DNA of 64,000 nucleotides. Origin: Tardiphaga sp. vice304. GTDB taxonomy: Bacteria; Pseudomonadota; Alphaproteobacteria; Rhizobiales; Xanthobacteraceae. Position 1 is the first letter of the stretch. Every line of letters begins with the position of its first letter. This document shows, in pieces, positions 15,683 through 23,916 of this stretch. The translations under genes and the position numbers were made by a program. The notes below the pieces were generated by a model that was given only the letters and a program-made list of their open reading frames with translations, searched no databases and was not told the DNA's origin. The stretch spans positions 3,522,001-3,586,000 of the forward strand of contig NZ_CP041402.1 of the NCBI RefSeq assembly GCF_007018905.1, written 5' to 3'.

Positions 15683-16687
15683 ATGTACCTGCTCGAATCG
15701 CTTCCCACCGTCATCGGCTTTGCCGCCGTGGCGCCAGCGCTGCTGGCGCTATGGCTGGTGATTGCCGCCGACGAGCGGCCGCGATCGCCGGCGCTGGTAT
15801 GGGCCGCCTTCGGGCTCGGCGCGGCCAGTATCTCGATCCTGGGCTACGCCCGGGCCCTGTTCGCCGGCATCAGCGGCATGACCGACGATCCCGCGCTGGC
15901 CCTGCTGCTGCACGCCGTATTCGGGATCGCGGCCCCCGAGGAGACCGTCAAGATCGCCGTGATCCTGCTGGTCGCCAGCCGGCAGCGCCGCGCCGCCGAC
16001 CCAATGGACGCCGTGGTCTACGGCGCCGCCGCAGGCCTCGGCTTCGCAGCCTACGAGAACCTCGTCTACCTCCTGCAATATCCCGAGATGTGGCGTTCGC
16101 TGGCGGTGCTGCGCAGCGTGCTGACGGTGCCGTTCCACGGCGCGCTCGGTATCATTGCCGGCGCCTATATCGGGATCGCCCGTGCCGGGCACGCGCTCGG
16201 CGCGCGCCGCCGCGATCGCCTGGCTTATTTTCGCAGCAGCGCACTGATCGTGCTGGCGCCATGGACGCTGCACGCCGCCTTCGACCTGCCGCTATTGGTG
16301 CTGCAGCAGAATCCGGAATTTGTCGGCCTGACCCGTCGGGCACTGGAGGGCGCCGGCATGATCGTCGGCTTCGGCACCATCGCCCTGGCGGCACGTCTGC
16401 TGCGCCGGATCGGTAACCACCATGCGACGCAAGGCGATGCGTCACGGCACCCGCTGCGGGTGACCTGGGCGCTGCTGATCGCCGGCGGCATTGCGGGCTT
16501 CGCCGGCATTTCGTTCCTGCTGTCGTCGCTGCGGCACTGGCTCAGCGAGCCCGACCGCAGCGTGACGATGCTGCTGGTGCCGCTCGGGCTGGCCTCGATC
16601 GGCTTAGGCCTCGTCCTGCTGCTGCTGGCGAGCGCCGCCTATGTGCTCGGCCGCGATCGGCTGCGCATCTTTCGATCCGCGCCGTGA
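15683..16687 (+). CDS. PrsW-family intramembrane glutamic protease
   Basis: 334 aa, about eight to ten membrane segments. Family motifs are present: the APEETVK segment with paired glutamates, YENLVYLL, the PFHGALG histidine and LHAAFDLP. In Bacillus, PrsW makes the first cut in an anti-sigma factor. The substrate here is unknown and no anti-sigma gene is adjacent. The start at 15683 is chosen to begin just before the first membrane segment; no strong ribosome site is visible. A membrane-rich C-terminal extension follows the protease core. Confidence 0.85.
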   Translation: MYLLESLPTVIGFAAVAPALLALWLVIAADERPRSPALVWAAFGLGAASISILGYARALFAGISGMTDDPALALLLHAVFGIAAPEETVKIAVILLVASRQRRAADPMDAVVYGAAAGLGFAAYENLVYLLQYPEMWRSLAVLRSVLTVPFHGALGIIAGAYIGIARAGHALGARRRDRLAYFRSSALIVLAPWTLHAAFDLPLLVLQQNPEFVGLTRRALEGAGMIVGFGTIALAARLLRRIGNHHATQGDASRHPLRVTWALLIAGGIAGFAGISFLLSSLRHWLSEPDRSVTMLLVPLGLASIGLGLVLLLLASAAYVLGRDRLRIFRSAP

Positions 16688-16767
16688 AGTAATCTTTAAT
16701 ACGTCGCTGCGGCACGGTATATTATCCGCTTGTCCGGCACATCGTGGACGCCATCAGGAATTTTTCC

Positions 16768-17343
16768 ATGACACTCCCCCCCGATCTCGACGCCCTGCAA
16801 TCGAAGATGAGCGGCGCGGTGCGCGCGCACTGGAAGGCGTTCCTCATCGAGGGCATCGTGCTGGTCATTCTCGGCCTCGCCGCAATCCTGGTGCCGCCGA
16901 TCGCCGGCATCGCCATCACCGTCATACTGGGCTGGATGTTCCTGATCTCCGGCGCGGCGGGCCTGGCCATGACGTTCTGGGCGCGCTCGTCGCCGGGTTT
17001 CTGGTGGTCGCTGGCTTCCGCAGTGCTCGGCATCGGCGCCGGCATGATCCTGCTGGCCAAGCCGGTGCAGGGCCTTTTGACGCTGACGCTGGTGGTCGGC
17101 GCCTACTTCATCGCCGAAGGTGTCACCACCATCATGTATGCGCTGCAGCACCGCCAGAAGCTGTCCGATCGCTGGAGCTGGATGGCGTTCTCCGGCGCAA
17201 TGGATCTCTTAATCGCCTTCTTCATCATCTCCGGCCTGCCGGGCTCCGCGGAATGGGCGATCGGCCTGCTGGTCGGCATCAACATGGTGATCGGCGGCTC
17301 CTCGCTGATCGGCCTGGCGCTGGCCGCCCGCAACAAGGCGTGA
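16768..17343 (+). CDS. HdeD/DUF308 family membrane protein
   Basis: 191 aa from the ATG at 16768, with AGGA eight bases upstream; a GTG at 16744 is possible. Six membrane segments are arranged as three pairs, with characteristic LGLAAILVPPIAG and the repeat-like LGWMFLISGAAGL and VVGAYFIAEGV. In E. coli HdeD contributes to acid resistance at high cell density, and the rhizobial role is not known. A REP-like inverted repeat and a terminator follow. Confidence 0.85.
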   Translation: MTLPPDLDALQSKMSGAVRAHWKAFLIEGIVLVILGLAAILVPPIAGIAITVILGWMFLISGAAGLAMTFWARSSPGFWWSLASAVLGIGAGMILLAKPVQGLLTLTLVVGAYFIAEGVTTIMYALQHRQKLSDRWSWMAFSGAMDLLIAFFIISGLPGSAEWAIGLLVGINMVIGGSSLIGLALAARNKA

Positions 17344-17347
17344 GATC

Positions 17348-17443
17348 GTAGCCCGGATGACAATCCGGGGCCGGCGTTTCCCAACATCTGCTTTCCCGGA
17401 TTTCGTCACCACGCCTGCGGCGCGCTGACTTCATCCGGGCTAC
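17348..17443. repeat. REP-like element with 13-bp inverted ends
   Basis: GTAGCCCGGATGA at 17348-17360 is matched perfectly and inverted by TCATCCGGGCTAC at 17431-17443, giving a 96-base element between a gene end and a terminator. This sequence type is familiar from intergenic repeats of Bradyrhizobium and Rhodopseudomonas. Confidence 0.8.
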
Positions 17444-17450
17444 GCCAGAA

Positions 17451-17476
17451 AAAAGGCGCCCGACCGGGCGCCTTTT
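17451..17476. terminator. Bidirectional terminator
   Basis: AAAAGGCGCCC (17451-17461) pairs perfectly with GGGCGCCTTTT (17466-17476) around GACC. It lies between convergent genes. Confidence 0.92.
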
Positions 17477-17497
17477 CGCATTCTATGTCGCGATCGC

Positions 17498-18292
17498 TTA
17501 CTTGGCGGCCGGATTGGCCGGCGCGGCGCCGGCGGGCGGGGTCGCTTCCAGCTTGGCGCGGGCTTCGGCCGCGCGCTTCTGCAATTCTTCCTGCAGCTTC
17601 TTCTGGGTTTCCTCGAACACCTTCGGATCGGTCGGCGGACCGTCATAGGCCTTGGCGAATTCCGCCAGCGGCAGCGGCAGCGTCAGCGGCGCGCCGTTCG
17701 AATTGATCGCCTGCACGATCAGGTTCTGGCCCTTCTTCAGATTGGCCAGCAATTCCGGGGTGACTTCGTAGTCCGACATGCAGCCATTGGCGAAACAGAT
17801 CACGTACGGGCTCTGCGCCGGCGCGTTGGCGTCGATGATGACGCGGGTGCCGTGCACGAGTTGCATGCCGAGCGGCAGCGTCACGCGCAGGATCTTCTTC
17901 GGCTCGCCTTCAGGTTCGATGATGACCGCGGCAATCACCGGCTGGCCGGATTCGATGCGGCCGTCCTTGCCGGTAAAGCAGACCTGCTTGGCATTGGCGT
18001 CCTGGCCCTTGAGGCAGAACTTGGTCCAGGGCGCATAGATCAACTGCACCTGTTGCTCGGGGGTCGCGGGCGCGGCGGGCGCCTGGGCGGCGGGGGCCGG
18101 TGCGCCCTTGGGGGCGGCTTTCGGGGCCACTTTCGGGGCCGCCTTGGGAGCCGTGGCAGGCGGCGCGCCGGGCGCGGGCGCCTGGGCGAAAGCGTCGGGG
18201 GCCGGCACGGTCGCCGTCAGCGCGGTCGCCGCCAGCGTGGCGAAAACCCGCCGGCGCGGCAACACCGACGCAGCCAAGACACGGAAATTCAT
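17498..18292 (-). CDS. Invasion-associated locus B (IalB) family protein
   Basis: 264 aa from the ATG at 18292. A signal peptide ends near AFAQ, followed by a low-complexity stretch of repeated A-P-K-x-A units (about residues 46-70). The IalB domain then has paired cysteines (FCLKG, VCFTG, ICFANGCMSD) and PLGMQLVHGTRV. The C-terminal tail is a charged helix rich in Ala/Glu. In Bartonella IalB aids erythrocyte invasion; soil relatives carry it for unknown envelope functions. It is transcribed alone toward the bidirectional terminator. Confidence 0.85.
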   Translation of the reverse strand: MNFRVLAASVLPRRRVFATLAATALTATVPAPDAFAQAPAPGAPPATAPKAAPKVAPKAAPKGAPAPAAQAPAAPATPEQQVQLIYAPWTKFCLKGQDANAKQVCFTGKDGRIESGQPVIAAVIIEPEGEPKKILRVTLPLGMQLVHGTRVIIDANAPAQSPYVICFANGCMSDYEVTPELLANLKKGQNLIVQAINSNGAPLTLPLPLAEFAKAYDGPPTDPKVFEETQKKLQEELQKRAAEARAKLEATPPAGAAPANPAAK

Positions 18293-18517
18293 TGCGGAAA
18301 ACCCTTTCTGAACGGTGGCGCCCGAATCCCGGAGGCGGGGCTTCATCTGACCCGTTGGCGGGTGTCTCGTTGCCAATTAAGGCAGATACGTGACCGGCCG
18401 CGCCGTCCTCGTCAATTGCACGCCTTCAATACAGCGGCGGGCGAAAAGATCAATGGCGACAACCGCATTTGCTGCATGACGGGGCCTGATTGATAGCAGC
18501 CATGCTAGAGTTCGGAA

Positions 18518-20371
18518 GTGAGCTGTCGCGAATCAAACCGGATCAAAGCTCAGGCGATTTGGCGCTGGCCGCGCGCGGCCGGCTTCGCTGTGGTTTGGTC
18601 CCTGCTGGCGGTCTGGACCATCGCACCACTGGCCGCCGAACCGCGCCACGCCATCGCGATGCACGGCGAACCGGCTCTGCCCGCAAACTTCACCGCGATG
18701 CCCTACGTCAATCCCGCAGCCCCCAAGGGCGGCCGGCTGGTCTACGGCGTGCACGGCACCTTCGACAGCCTCAACCCCTTCATCGTCCGCGGCCTCGCCG
18801 TGCCGCAGATGCGCGGCTTCGTGGTCGAGAGTCTGATGACGCGCGGCCAGAACGAGGCCTTTACGCTGTACGGCCTGCTCGCGCAGAGCGTCGAGACCGA
18901 CGACGCGAGAAGCTTCGTCACCTTCCGACTCGACCCGCGCGCCACCTTCTCGGACGGCCGGCCGCTGACGGCCGACGACGTCGTCTTCTCCTGGGCCTTG
19001 CTGCGTGACAAGGGCCGGCCCAACCACCGGCAATATTATGCCAAGGTCGCGAAGGCCGAGGTGCTGGATGCGCGCACCGTGCGCTTCGACTTCGGCGGCC
19101 AGGGGGACCGCGAGCTGCCGCTGATCCTCGGCCTGATGCCGGTGCTGCCCAGGCACGCCATCAACGCCGAGACGTTCGAGGAAACCTCGATGGCCCCGCC
19201 TCTGGGGTCAGGGCCCTACCGCGTCAGCGCGGTGAAACCGGGAGCGACGGTGACGCTGACGCGCAACCCGGACTATTGGGGGCGCGACCTGCCGGTCAAT
19301 CGGGGCTTATGGAATTTCGACGAGATCCGGCTCGATTATTTTCGCGAGGCCAATGGGCATTTCGAGGCGTTCAAGCGCGGGCTCTATGACTTTCGCGTCG
19401 AGTACGAACCGTTGCGCTGGCACGACGGTTACAACTTCGCCGCCGTGAAATCCGGCGAGGTGATCCGCGATGCCATCACCACCGGCCTGCCGAAGCCATC
19501 CGAATTCCTGGTGTTCAACACCCGGCGCCCGATCTTTGCCGACATCCGCGTGCGGCAGGCGATGACGCTTTTGTTCGATTTCGAATGGATCAACCGCAGC
19601 TATTTCTTCGGCCTCTATGCCCGCTCCGCCGGCTTCTTCCCGGGCTCTGAACTCTCCGCCTATGCGCGCCCGGCCGACGCGCGCGAGCGCGCTCTGCTGG
19701 AGCCCTATGCGGCGCAGATGCCGGCCGACATTCTCGACGGCCTCTATCGCCTGCCCGTCTCGGATGGCTCCGGTCGCGACCGCGAAACGTTGCGCCGCGC
19801 GCTCGAGCTGCTGGCGGAGACCGGCTTCGACCTCGACGACAACGTGCTGCGCAAGCGCGCCAGCCGGGCGCCGTTCGCCTTCGAGATCCTGGTCACCAGC
19901 CGCGACCAGGAGCGCATCGCGCTGGCCTATGCCCGCGACCTCAAGCGGGCCGGCATCGCGATGAACGTGCGCGCGATCGACGCCGTGCAGTTCGACCAGC
20001 GCAAGCTTTCCTACGACTTCGACATGATCCAGAACCGCTGGGACCAGTCGCTGTCGCCCGGCAACGAGCAATCCTTCTACTGGGGCAGCGAGGCGGCCTC
20101 CCTGCCCGGCACCCGCAACTACATGGGCGCGAAGGACCCGGCGATCGACGCCCTGATCGCGACCATGCTGGTGACGCGCGACCGCGCGCCGTTCGTCGAT
20201 GCGGTGCGCGCGCTCGACCGCGTGTTGATCGCCGGATTCTACGCCATACCGCTGTACCACGTTCGCGAACAATGGATTGCGCGATGGAATCGGATAGAAC
20301 GGCCACAGGCATCGGCGCTAACGGGTTATCTCCCGGAGAGCTGGTGGACCCAAATTCCGGATCGGAAGTAA
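18518..20371 (+). CDS. Family 5 extracellular solute-binding protein (YejA-like)
   Basis: 617 aa from the GTG at 18518. A basic start and hydrophobic signal (GFAVVWSLLAVWTIAPLAAE) precede the SBP_bac_5 domain. Recognisable features are PKGGRLVYGVHGTFDSLNPF near residue 70, ATFSDGRPLTADDVVFSW, GSGPYRV and DYWGRDLPVN, and a C-terminal half with QNRWDQSLSPGNEQ. YejA-type proteins bind oligopeptides or microcin C-like molecules for an ABC importer. No permease or ATPase gene is adjacent, so it must use a transporter elsewhere. The next gene starts four bases after its stop. Confidence 0.85.
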   Translation: MSCRESNRIKAQAIWRWPRAAGFAVVWSLLAVWTIAPLAAEPRHAIAMHGEPALPANFTAMPYVNPAAPKGGRLVYGVHGTFDSLNPFIVRGLAVPQMRGFVVESLMTRGQNEAFTLYGLLAQSVETDDARSFVTFRLDPRATFSDGRPLTADDVVFSWALLRDKGRPNHRQYYAKVAKAEVLDARTVRFDFGGQGDRELPLILGLMPVLPRHAINAETFEETSMAPPLGSGPYRVSAVKPGATVTLTRNPDYWGRDLPVNRGLWNFDEIRLDYFREANGHFEAFKRGLYDFRVEYEPLRWHDGYNFAAVKSGEVIRDAITTGLPKPSEFLVFNTRRPIFADIRVRQAMTLLFDFEWINRSYFFGLYARSAGFFPGSELSAYARPADARERALLEPYAAQMPADILDGLYRLPVSDGSGRDRETLRRALELLAETGFDLDDNVLRKRASRAPFAFEILVTSRDQERIALAYARDLKRAGIAMNVRAIDAVQFDQRKLSYDFDMIQNRWDQSLSPGNEQSFYWGSEAASLPGTRNYMGAKDPAIDALIATMLVTRDRAPFVDAVRALDRVLIAGFYAIPLYHVREQWIARWNRIERPQASALTGYLPESWWTQIPDRK

Positions 20372-20375
20372 CCCC

Positions 20376-21884
20376 GTGACAACAGCCCCGAACGCCGCCT
20401 CGCCGACCCTCGATGGCCTGTTCCAGCGCGTCCTCGTCCGCCAGCCGGAAGCGCTGGCGCTGATCGATCCCGCCGACAAGCTGCGCGTCACCGCGACGGC
20501 GCCGAAGCGACTGAGCTTCGCGCAGGCCGACCGCGCGATCGCCGCACTCACGGCGCACTTCATCGCCTACGGCCTGCCGGCCAATTCGGTGATCGCGGTG
20601 CAGATGCCGAACACCGTGGAATTCGTGCTGACGCTGCTGGCGGCGCACCGCGCCGGGCTGATTGTGGCCTTGCTGCCGCAGCTGTGGCGGCAGGCCGATC
20701 TCACCATCGCGCTGAACCGGGCGGGCGCGCGCGCCATCGTCACCTCCAGCAAGATCGACGGCGTGAGCCACGCCGATCTCGCCATGAACGCCGCCGCCGA
20801 AGCCTTCTCGATCCGCTATGTCGGCGGGTTCGGCACCGACCTGCCGGAAGGCATGGTCTCGCTCGACGAGGTGATGGCCTCCGATTTCACGCAGCCCGGC
20901 ATCGTTCCCCCCGACGCGCGGCGCGCCGCGATCGTGACCTTCGACGTCACCGCCGACGGATTTCGCGCGGTACCGCGCTCGCATCTGCATCTGATCTCCG
21001 GCGGGCTCTCGGTATTTCTCGAAAGCGGCCTGCCGCAGAGCGCCACGCTGCTGTCGGCGACGCTGCCCTCATCCTTCGCCAGCCTCGCCTGCTCGCTAGT
21101 GCCGTGGCTTTTGTCCGGCGGCGTGCTGGCGCTGCACCATCCGTTTGATGCCGACGCGCTGGAGCGCGAGATCAACGCCGCGGCCTGCGACGTGCTGGTG
21201 GCACCGGCGCCGCTGGCGCAGAAGCTCGCGGAGGCTGGCCTGCTCGACCGCACGCCGACGCTGCGCCATGTGCTTGGCCTGTGGCGTGCGCCGGAACAGG
21301 TCGCCAGCAGCCCGGCCTGGACTCATCCGCAGGCGGACTTCACCGACCTCTATCTGTTCGGCGAAGCCGGCCTGTTCGGCGCCCATCGCGCCGCCGACGG
21401 CCTGCCCACCATCATCATGCCAGGAGCCCACGGCGCGCCGCGTGCATTGGCGAGTTCCTCGATCGCCGGCGAGATCCTGATCACGCCGAAGGGCACGCTC
21501 GGCCTGCGCGGCCCGATGGTCCCCGCGGTCGCTTATGCCTCGACGTCCGAATCCGGCAATTCGCTGCTCGCCGGCAAGGCCGTCGATTACGTCGATACCG
21601 GCTTTGCCGCGCGGCTCGATCGCTCCAGCGGCGCGCTGTGCATCACCGCACCGCCGACCGGCATCATGGCCGTCGGCGGATATCGCTTCCTGTCGCAGGA
21701 TCTCAGCGAATGGGCCAAGCGGCTCGGTCCGCACGCCATGCTCACCGCGCTGCCCGACCGGCTCAGCGGCTATCGTCTCGCAGGCCGCGCCAGCGACAAT
21801 TCACGGGCCCGCGACGCCTTCACGGAACTTGGCCTCAACCCATTGATGGTGGAAGCCTTTCGTGACCGCGCCGCGGCCGATTGA
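20376..21884 (+). CDS. AMP-ligase-like (ANL superfamily) protein lacking the P-loop
   Basis: 502 aa from the GTG at 20376. The overall plan is that of acyl-CoA synthetases: LSFAQADRAIAALTAHF near residue 50, then VIAVQMPNTVEFVLTLLA, and LLPQLWRQADL. The TSGTTGxPK adenylate P-loop should lie near residue 190, where the sequence instead reads VTFDVTADGFRAVPRSH. The expected TGD and lysine-containing C-terminal motifs are also not evident. It may be a divergent or non-catalytic member. It is probably co-transcribed with the binding protein before it. Confidence 0.68.
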   Translation: MTTAPNAASPTLDGLFQRVLVRQPEALALIDPADKLRVTATAPKRLSFAQADRAIAALTAHFIAYGLPANSVIAVQMPNTVEFVLTLLAAHRAGLIVALLPQLWRQADLTIALNRAGARAIVTSSKIDGVSHADLAMNAAAEAFSIRYVGGFGTDLPEGMVSLDEVMASDFTQPGIVPPDARRAAIVTFDVTADGFRAVPRSHLHLISGGLSVFLESGLPQSATLLSATLPSSFASLACSLVPWLLSGGVLALHHPFDADALEREINAAACDVLVAPAPLAQKLAEAGLLDRTPTLRHVLGLWRAPEQVASSPAWTHPQADFTDLYLFGEAGLFGAHRAADGLPTIIMPGAHGAPRALASSSIAGEILITPKGTLGLRGPMVPAVAYASTSESGNSLLAGKAVDYVDTGFAARLDRSSGALCITAPPTGIMAVGGYRFLSQDLSEWAKRLGPHAMLTALPDRLSGYRLAGRASDNSRARDAFTELGLNPLMVEAFRDRAAAD

Positions 21885-21967
21885 GCGCATTCCGCCAATT
21901 GAATTGACGCGACATTAACGACGCCCGGCTAGCCTGCGCCATCCCGCTTTGCGTACCGGAAGCCAGC

Positions 21968-23206
21968 ATGTCCGATCAGGCCGCCATCATCGTCGTCTCC
22001 AGCCAGCAGCCCGCGCCTTTCGCGTCGGCGCTGGCCGCGACGAAAATGTTTCCGCTGATCGATTCGACGTGGGGCGAAGCGCTCGACGCGGTGGCGCGCG
22101 TACAGCCCGCGGCGGTGCTGGTTTCGGCCGCCGGGGCCGACATGCCGATCTTCCAGGCGCTGGCGAAGCGCCTCGGCGCCAAGCAGCCTTACGTGCCGCT
22201 GATCGCGATCGACCCGACCACCGCTTTGCCGGGCCAGGCGATTCCCTTCACATCCACCGCCGGCAGTTTCGATCGCCTGAGCGCACGGCTGCGCAATGCG
22301 CTGCGGGTCCGCACGCTGCATGCCACGGTGATGCGCCGCCTCACCCCCGAGAACGTCTCCCGCACGCCGTTGCAGACGCCTGACCCGCTCGAAGACGCCA
22401 CGGTGATGCTGATCGGCCGTGGCGCCGGCTATCCCGCTTTGTCGGTGGCGCTCGGCGAACGGGTCGGCCTGGTCGGCGCGCTCAGCATCGAATCCGCCGC
22501 CAAGCATCTCAACACCCGCGACCTCGACGGCATCGTGATCGGCGAAGGCTTCAGCCTGCGGGTCGTCGATGCCTTCCTCACCGTGCTGGCCGAGGACGCC
22601 CGGTTCCGCAACCTGCCGGTGGTCGTCAGCGCGCCGGGTCTTTTGCCGAGCTATAACCTCGCCAATCTCGAAATGACCGCCGGCGACGCCGCCGAAGTCG
22701 CGGCGGTCGCACTGCCGCTGATCCGCCAGCACGCGCTGGAAGTGCGACTGAACCGCAGCCTGAAGGCGATCGAATCGGATGGGCTGCTCGACGCCGCGAC
22801 CGGATTGCTGACGCAAGCCGCGTTCGAACGCGACCTCGCCACCGCGGTCTATCAGACGCAATCGCGCGGCGGCGGCCTGTCTGCCGTGCGGTTCTCGTTC
22901 GACTCGATTCCGGAGCGCGTCCGCCACGATGCCTCGCGCATTCTGAGCCGGCTGATGCGCAAGATGGATTTCGGCACGCTGCGCGACGACGGTTCGATCA
23001 TCGTGGTGTTCGCCGAGACCGATCTGCGCAACGCGCACATGATCGCCAAGCGGTTGTCCAGCGTGATGAAGCACACCATGCACGGCCCGAAACGCGACCC
23101 GCGCAACGATCCCAACCTCACGCTCGCGGTGCTGCTGCCGACCGACACCGCCAAATCGATCCTGGCGCGGTTGCATGGCGAAGCCGCGCAGCGCGAAGCC
23201 TCGTAA
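21968..23206 (+). CDS. Degenerate GGDEF-type signalling protein
   Basis: 412 aa. The first 280 or so residues look like two receiver-like alpha/beta units (AIIVVSSQQPAPFASAL and ATVMLIGRGAGYPALSVAL) without a clear phospho-accepting Asp. Then comes the start of a GGDEF domain (DAATGLLTQAAFERDL). The signature itself is gone: the corresponding stretch reads LRDDGSIIVVFAE. It is unlikely to make cyclic di-GMP and may act as a sensor or scaffold. It stands alone, with about 80 bases on either side. Confidence 0.62.
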   Translation: MSDQAAIIVVSSQQPAPFASALAATKMFPLIDSTWGEALDAVARVQPAAVLVSAAGADMPIFQALAKRLGAKQPYVPLIAIDPTTALPGQAIPFTSTAGSFDRLSARLRNALRVRTLHATVMRRLTPENVSRTPLQTPDPLEDATVMLIGRGAGYPALSVALGERVGLVGALSIESAAKHLNTRDLDGIVIGEGFSLRVVDAFLTVLAEDARFRNLPVVVSAPGLLPSYNLANLEMTAGDAAEVAAVALPLIRQHALEVRLNRSLKAIESDGLLDAATGLLTQAAFERDLATAVYQTQSRGGGLSAVRFSFDSIPERVRHDASRILSRLMRKMDFGTLRDDGSIIVVFAETDLRNAHMIAKRLSSVMKHTMHGPKRDPRNDPNLTLAVLLPTDTAKSILARLHGEAAQREAS

Positions 23207-23274
23207 AATTCCGAACTCAATTCGGAACGACTAATACAGGTCTGCATTGTAAAGCATCTACAATGGAGACGACC

Positions 23275-23682
23275 ATGAAAAAGCTCGCACTGATCACCGC
23301 TTCGCTCGCCCTTCTCGCCACCCCGGTTCTCGCCCAGACCGCGACGACCACCACCACGACGACGGGCATGGCGCCTGCGGATGCCAAGTTCTCGACCGTG
23401 GCCAAGGACGAGATGTTCAGCTCGAAGCTGAAGGGTCTCAACATCACCAACCAGAAGAACGAGACCGTCGGCGAGATCACCGATCTGGCCTTCAAGAACG
23501 ACAAGATCGCAGCCATGATCCTGTCGGTCGGCGGTTTCCTGGGTATGGGTGAGCACTACGTCGCTGTCGCCCCCTCTTCCGTCAACGTCAAATATGACGA
23601 GAAGAACAACAAGTGGATGGCGACCATGAACACCACCAAGGACGCGCTGAAGGCGGCTCCGGAATTCAAGTATCCGAAATAA
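23275..23682 (+). CDS. Secreted PRC-barrel domain protein
   Basis: 135 aa from the ATG at 23275, with GGAG upstream; the ATG at 23263 is in frame and contains that site. A signal peptide (KLALITASLALLATPVLAQ) and a Thr-rich linker precede a PRC-barrel-like domain with SSKLKGLNITNQKNETVGEI and YVAVAPSSVNV. PRC-barrel proteins in rhizobial envelopes are common and poorly understood. A strong terminator follows. Confidence 0.82.
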   Translation: MKKLALITASLALLATPVLAQTATTTTTTTGMAPADAKFSTVAKDEMFSSKLKGLNITNQKNETVGEITDLAFKNDKIAAMILSVGGFLGMGEHYVAVAPSSVNVKYDEKNNKWMATMNTTKDALKAAPEFKYPK

Positions 23683-23702
23683 GCTTAGCACTTCAACGAA
23701 CG

Positions 23703-23735
23703 AAGGCCGTCGGCAGCAATGCCGGCGGCCTTTTT
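23703..23735 (+). terminator. Intrinsic terminator
   Basis: AAGGCCGTCGGCA pairs with TGCCGGCGGCCTT (one G-T pair) and runs into TTTT. Confidence 0.88.
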
Positions 23736-23756
23736 CGTTTAGCTGCAACAAACTCG

Positions 23757-23896
23757 GCCGTCATCCCCGCCGAATCGCAATTGCGTTTCGGCTGGAGGCG
23801 CCGTCGCGAAGCGACGGCCTCGAAGGATGTGCCGCGAGCGCCGAACATGCCTCCTTCGAGGCTCGCCCTTTCGGGCGAGCACCTCAGGATGACGGC
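23757..23896. repeat. Composite MITE-like intergenic repeat
   Basis: The ends GCCGTCATCC (23757-23766) and GGATGACGGC (23887-23896) are perfect inverted repeats. Inside are two further palindromes: GCCGTCGC paired with GCGACGGC near 23805-23825, and GCTCGCCC paired with GGGCGAGC near 23861-23881. The type is familiar from many intergenic sites in Bradyrhizobium. It lies just beyond the mfd stop. Confidence 0.8.
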
Positions 23897-23916
23897 GGAG
23901 ATCGTAGCTGCAACGG

